Assembly (NCBI GenBank): GCA_016714005.1
Contig: JADJOA010000013.1
Location: 1-40,449 of the forward strand
Direction of reading: 5' to 3'
DNA length: 40,449 nucleotides
From: Bacteroidota bacterium
GTDB taxonomy: Bacteria; Bacteroidota; Bacteroidia; AKYH767-A; OLB10
Positions within the stretch are counted from its first letter, which is position 1; each line of letters opens with the position of its first letter. Positions 37,518 to 40,449 of the stretch are shown here, piece by piece. A program made the translations under genes and the position numbers. The notes beneath the pieces were generated by a model. The model saw only the letters and a list, made by a program, of their open reading frames with translations, was not told where the DNA came from and did no database searches.

Positions 37518-38947
37518 CAGTAATTGGGATTTAAAGCTGCTTTAAAAAGCTCATCGGTTTTTAAAGTGATGGCAAGTAGTTGCAAATTGGTTTTGCACTC
37601 AAGGCTAAAACCAGTAAGGTTATCTTCAACCATTGTAGTTAAATGCTCTACAATTGATGTGGCAGTTTGTTCTGCTTCAGCAATTTCAGAATCGTTTAAG
37701 CAAACCATTATTAAATCGTAATCCTTAACAGAAATAAAATCCGATGATTGAACATGGTTACGCATTAACTCAACCATATCTTTTAAAAGATTTTCGTACG
37801 ATTTAATTCCTATTATATTTTTTACTGAATCAATATTTTTAAAATGGAGCGAAAGTAAATGCGATTTTATTTGAGGGCTGTTTTTTACACGTTCTAACTG
37901 ATAGTGCACCATCATTTTAAATGCATCGAAAGGAACTGTGCCTGGCACTACAATATTTTTTCCACTAAAAGTAAGTCCAGCTCCTGTAGCTACCGATGCT
38001 CCTTTAGTTGCAATTTTATATTCGCTGATATTGTGCGAGATGAGATATTGTACTTCTACATCGTTATGGCAGCCGAGGCATTTGGCTTTTACATACACAT
38101 CCTGAAAACTTTTATCGCAACTGTTGCAATGGTTAACTATGGATGGTTTATCATAATCAACACCAATATGTCTTAACCCTTTACGGCACTTTGGGCAAAC
38201 GAGTACGTGCTCCCCTTCTTTTTGAAAATCTTTTATAGGCCCAACATAAGCGCAAGGGAAATGGTGTATAATATCAGAAGCGTTTACATTGGCGGAGTTG
38301 CAATGCGGGCAAACTTCACGATACAACATAAATCCGTTGCTGCAATTGCTGCATAAGTAAACCCGGTCTTTAAATTCTGAGTTAAGTAACTGTTCTTTGT
38401 CAGCCCACTCCAAAAGCTCAAGCACCTGCGATTCTTCGTGGCGCTGAAAGTTTACCGAAATAACCGGCCAGGTGTAACCAACTGATGAACGATGATCAAT
38501 AACCGGAGATAAAGATTTTAAATCGCGCGTGTACATGTAATCAAAAACTTTTTTGAGAATTCGCGCTTCGTTTAGTTCAGGAATGTTGGCATCAAGGTGT
38601 GTGGTTTTTAAAAATATATCGCGCACTTTTGATGTGTTTTCAGGCAATAAATCAAGTGAGAATAAAATGCCATCGTGCAAATCGCGTATGAGCGGGTCTT
38701 TTATTTCACCGGCATTGATAAGGAAGATTGGTTTTAAATAATATTCCGGGTTGCGGTGAGCACGGAAACTTTTAATGATATGATGAGTAAATGATTCGTC
38801 CTGCGCGTCAATAATAACACCATCATAAGCCATTAAGTGTTCTATCTTAAAAGATGAGTTTGCTTCAATTACAAAAAACAAAAGATTGTCAATAGAAATC
38901 TTTTGTTCCTGCACCGTTACAGATGTACGTTTAGCTTCGCCAATCAT
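37517..38947 (-). CDS. TackOD1 zinc-ribbon protein with degenerate GGDEF-like domain
   Basis: The 476-residue protein has three parts. The N-terminus (15-100) has a receiver-like strand/helix pattern (MAYDGVIIDAQD, KPIFLINAGE) without a clear phospho-Asp site. The middle (about 190-300) matches the TackOD1 zinc-binding domain: C199xxC202, C213PHC216, IIHHFPCAYVGPIKDF, C251PKC254, HIGVDYDKP, C274NSC277 and C290LGC293. The C-terminus (about 362-450) resembles GGDEF domains in layout (LLSLHFKNIDSVKNIIG, VKDYDLIMVCLNDSE), but the GGDEF residues are replaced, so diguanylate synthesis is unlikely. It is upstream of, and overlapping by one base with, the GT2 synthase. It probably regulates that synthase. 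The gene is intact. Confidence 0.82.
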   Translation of the reverse strand: MIGEAKRTSVTVQEQKISIDNLLFFVIEANSSFKIEHLMAYDGVIIDAQDESFTHHIIKSFRAHRNPEYYLKPIFLINAGEIKDPLIRDLHDGILFSLDLLPENTSKVRDIFLKTTHLDANIPELNEARILKKVFDYMYTRDLKSLSPVIDHRSSVGYTWPVISVNFQRHEESQVLELLEWADKEQLLNSEFKDRVYLCSNCSNGFMLYREVCPHCNSANVNASDIIHHFPCAYVGPIKDFQKEGEHVLVCPKCRKGLRHIGVDYDKPSIVNHCNSCDKSFQDVYVKAKCLGCHNDVEVQYLISHNISEYKIATKGASVATGAGLTFSGKNIVVPGTVPFDAFKMMVHYQLERVKNSPQIKSHLLSLHFKNIDSVKNIIGIKSYENLLKDMVELMRNHVQSSDFISVKDYDLIMVCLNDSEIAEAEQTATSIVEHLTTMVEDNLTGFSLECKTNLQLLAITLKTDELFKAALNPNY

Positions 38948-39048
38948 GGTTGGTGTTCAAAAATTTAATAATGCTCCTTCAGTTTTAATGTAAGGTTTTA
39001 CGCAGATTGCTTAAAAGGGTTACTTTTTCAAGGTAAAAGAGAAGAAAG

Positions 39049-39070
39049 TCATCCCGAAGTTTCGGGAGTC
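39049..39070. repeat. intergenic palindrome TCATCCCGAAGTTTCGGGA
   Basis: The 6-bp arms CCCGAA (39053-39058) and TTCGGG (39061-39066) are separated by two bases and flanked by GTCAT. This resembles the short repeat found in many Bacteroidota intergenic regions. The surrounding gap (38948-39197) also has repeated GTACCAG/GGTAC words (39090-39108) and no gene. Confidence 0.5.
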
Positions 39071-39197
39071 AAAAGAGGGAAGTACCAGGTATTAGGTACC
39101 AGTACCCTGAAAAGACATAGGAGGGCAAAGCCAGAAGAATTATTAAGTTCAAATAAGCAGAGGTTTTGAATAATTTATGTCGAATTGGTAAAAGAAA

Positions 39198-39226
39198 AGC
39201 CCCGGCACATTGCTGTTACCGGGGCT
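39198..39226 (-). terminator. rho-independent terminator after the DUF4476 gene
   Basis: AGCCCCGG and CCGGGGCT form a perfect 8-bp stem with a 13-nt loop. On the minus strand it is followed by TTTTCTTTT. It lies 20 nt after the stop of the DUF4476 gene. Confidence 0.82.
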
Positions 39227-39245
39227 GACAACGTATCAAACTAAC

Positions 39246-39968
39246 CTAACCTTGCCTGTTATCAATATATCTGTTCAATTCGCTAATGCTGCTTGAAAAG
39301 GTAAACTCATCGTTAATTAAAAAGTACCTGTTTTTGTCAACTGTTTTGTTATAAGCAGCTTTTGCAAATTCAAGTTTAGAAGACTCAAAGGTGAACAACC
39401 TCATCATTTCAGCCACTTGCTGTGTGTTAAAGTTGTAGCGCTGCAATGCTTGTTTGGCAATTTCAAGTTTAGTGCTTTCAAAACTTTTGCTTGCTATAGA
39501 GTTACGTAACATACCAAAATCGTTTTGCGAAATTATAATGGGGGCATTGTAACCATAGTTTGTTTGGTGTCCGTAACCATTGCTGTATGTGTAGTTAGGG
39601 TCATAACCATAATCATCATTATAACAAACAGGTTGTGGGGCTATTGGAATTATTTCTGCTACTTTTAATCGGTTAGCGCGTGTTAATACCGAGCGTACTT
39701 CGCTCATTTCAGGAATAAACACATATCCAGAAAACACCACCATTGATTGACCATAGAAGCCATGATAGCGAGCAATGCTAATCCAATGATTACCTGGAGT
39801 GAGATTATCAACTGTAATGGTTGTGCCCGGTGCGCCTATCCATTGCTGGTTAACAGCCACCGATATAATTGTGTGGTCGGTAGCGCGAACGGTTAAACTT
39901 GAGTTGAAATGGTTTGCTGAAGCGACAAGGCTTAGTACCATTAATGCAGTAGTAAACATTTTTCTCAT
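39246..39968 (-). CDS. DUF4476 domain exported protein
   Basis: The 240-residue protein has a signal peptide (FTTALMVLSLVASANHF), an N-terminal beta domain (TVRATDHTIISVAVNQQWIG, PGNHWISIARY), a Tyr/Gly/Asn-rich linker (YGYDPNYTYSNGYGHQTNYG) and a C-terminal helical DUF4476 domain: DFGMLRNSIASKSFESTKLE, AKQALQRYNFNTQQVAEMMR, and SSISELNRYIDN at the end. DUF4476 is widespread in Bacteroidota envelopes with unknown function. The gene is intact and monocistronic, with a strong Shine-Dalgarno sequence and its own terminator, so it may be highly expressed. Confidence 0.9.
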   Translation of the reverse strand: MRKMFTTALMVLSLVASANHFNSSLTVRATDHTIISVAVNQQWIGAPGTTITVDNLTPGNHWISIARYHGFYGQSMVVFSGYVFIPEMSEVRSVLTRANRLKVAEIIPIAPQPVCYNDDYGYDPNYTYSNGYGHQTNYGYNAPIIISQNDFGMLRNSIASKSFESTKLEIAKQALQRYNFNTQQVAEMMRLFTFESSKLEFAKAAYNKTVDKNRYFLINDEFTFSSSISELNRYIDNRQG

Positions 39969-39976
39969 AATTGTAT

Positions 39977-39984
39977 CCTCCTTT
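39977..39984 (-). promoter_or_regulatory. strong Shine-Dalgarno for the DUF4476 gene
   Basis: AAAGGAGG on the minus strand lies eight bases before the ATG (ATACAATT spacer). Bacteroidota genes usually lack strong Shine-Dalgarno sequences, and most starts in this window have only AT-rich leaders. This one stands out and confirms the start at 39968. Confidence 0.75.
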
Positions 39985-40412
39985 TCTTTTTAATTGTTTG
40001 GGATACGAGGTTAATTTCAACTGATGTGCCAGTTAATGTGAGGTAAAAAAGTTTTCAGAGGGAATTCATTTGGTTGCGAAGGTTGCCTATGGCTATCAGC
40101 AAAAGAGAGTAAATGGATAGCGGACGATAAAAATTTATCCTAAACTATTTGTTTTTCAGAAAAAATCACATTTTTTGGACTGTTGAGGAAAAATCAAATC
40201 GGGTATTAGAAATAAAATAAGAATGGAATAATTTATTAGCCAATTGTTCTATTAATATTTCTGAACACTAAACCGCGAATGAGAAGCTAAATAACTCGAA
40301 TTATTAATGGGGGCTTTGCTGAAGGTAAAATTAGCAAAATGCCGTGCATTTATTATTTTGTTTTGAACATTTACAATTCTATTTTAACATTATAACTTAA
40401 AACCCAAATAAA
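39985..40412. other. intergenic region before the right-edge gene
   Basis: The stretch is AT-rich, with no ORF of note. It contains the inverted copy of CAGTCCAAAAAAT (40170-40182) also found at 6478-6490. No convincing TAnnTTTG promoter is visible. A weak TTTG (about 40363) with TATTTTAA about 20 nt later is possible for the gene at 40413. Confidence 0.4.
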
Positions 40413-40449
40413 ATGAGCAAAATCAAACAATTTCAAAAAGCGTTTATCA
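40413..40449 (+). CDS. start of an unidentified gene, cut by window edge
   Basis: ATG 40413 opens MSKIKQFQKAFI and runs off the window. The leader AACCCAAATAAA is typical for Bacteroidota starts. Twelve codons are too few to name a family. Confidence 0.4.
   Translation, partial: MSKIKQFQKAFI

Overview
The window looks like a chromosomal segment of an AT-rich member of the Bacteroidota, probably a Chitinophagales or Sphingobacteriales-like lineage. The evidence is three proteins with type IX secretion (T9SS) type A C-terminal sorting domains, a TonB-dependent receptor paired with a DUF4249 lipoprotein, exbB-exbD-exbD-tonB in the Bacteroidota order, a DUF4476 protein, and two tRNA promoters that fit the Bacteroidota consensus TTTG-N18/19-TAnnTTTG. 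No ribosomal marker is present, so genus cannot be assigned.

Layout. 1-1,310: edge of a minus-strand surface protein and a decayed lutA-like gene. 1,336-1,546: nested inverted-repeat element. 1,677-5,729: small ORF and two tandem T9SS-exported proteins. 5,759-6,110: array of sixteen 22-bp repeats. 6,284-8,659: small acidic protein, anmK (minus) and an exported hypothetical protein (minus), separated by a MITE-like element. 8,801-13,745: TonB-dependent receptor, DUF4249 lipoprotein and secreted SGNH hydrolase/PKD protein. 13,925-17,078: promoter, exbB, exbD1, exbD2, tonB and terminator. 17,092-23,697: small membrane protein, polysaccharide deacetylase, alpha/beta hydrolase, RNA m5C methyltransferase, 7TMR-SpoIIE phosphatase and EnvC-like protein. 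23,909-26,939: Wzc-like chain-length/kinase protein and an unknown partner. 26,969-32,413: histidine kinase, AsmA-like protein, response regulator, tRNA-Phe and a J-domain membrane protein (all minus). 32,498-32,979: initiator tRNA with a GIY-YIG gene and a duplicated, altered tRNA 3' half. 33,047-34,878: MATE exporter flanked by two MITE-like copies. 34,995-38,947: alpha/alpha-toroid protein facing a GT2 polysaccharide synthase that is coupled to a TackOD1/pseudo-GGDEF regulator. 39,246-40,449: DUF4476 protein and the first codons of a further gene.

How the genes work together. The middle of the window combines nutrient uptake across the outer membrane (receptor, DUF4249) with its energizing machinery (ExbB/ExbD/TonB). 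Envelope and extracellular polysaccharide functions recur: AnmK (murein recycling), polysaccharide deacetylase, EnvC-like amidase activator, Wzc-like protein, GT2 synthase, MATE exporter and AsmA-like protein. The signalling genes (SpoIIE phosphatase, histidine kinase, single-domain response regulator, TackOD1 protein) are candidates for controlling them, but only the TackOD1-GT2 pair is directly coupled by position.

Caveat. About twenty frameshifts or in-frame stops break otherwise convincing genes, including core ones such as exbB and an exbD. Many sit in short homopolymers and many are repaired by one base. I therefore treat most as probable consensus errors and give full gene spans with the break points. 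The lutA-like gene also has a lost cysteine and may be a true pseudogene. The strongest candidates for something new are the GIY-YIG/initiator-tRNA cassette and the TackOD1-GT2-toroid module.
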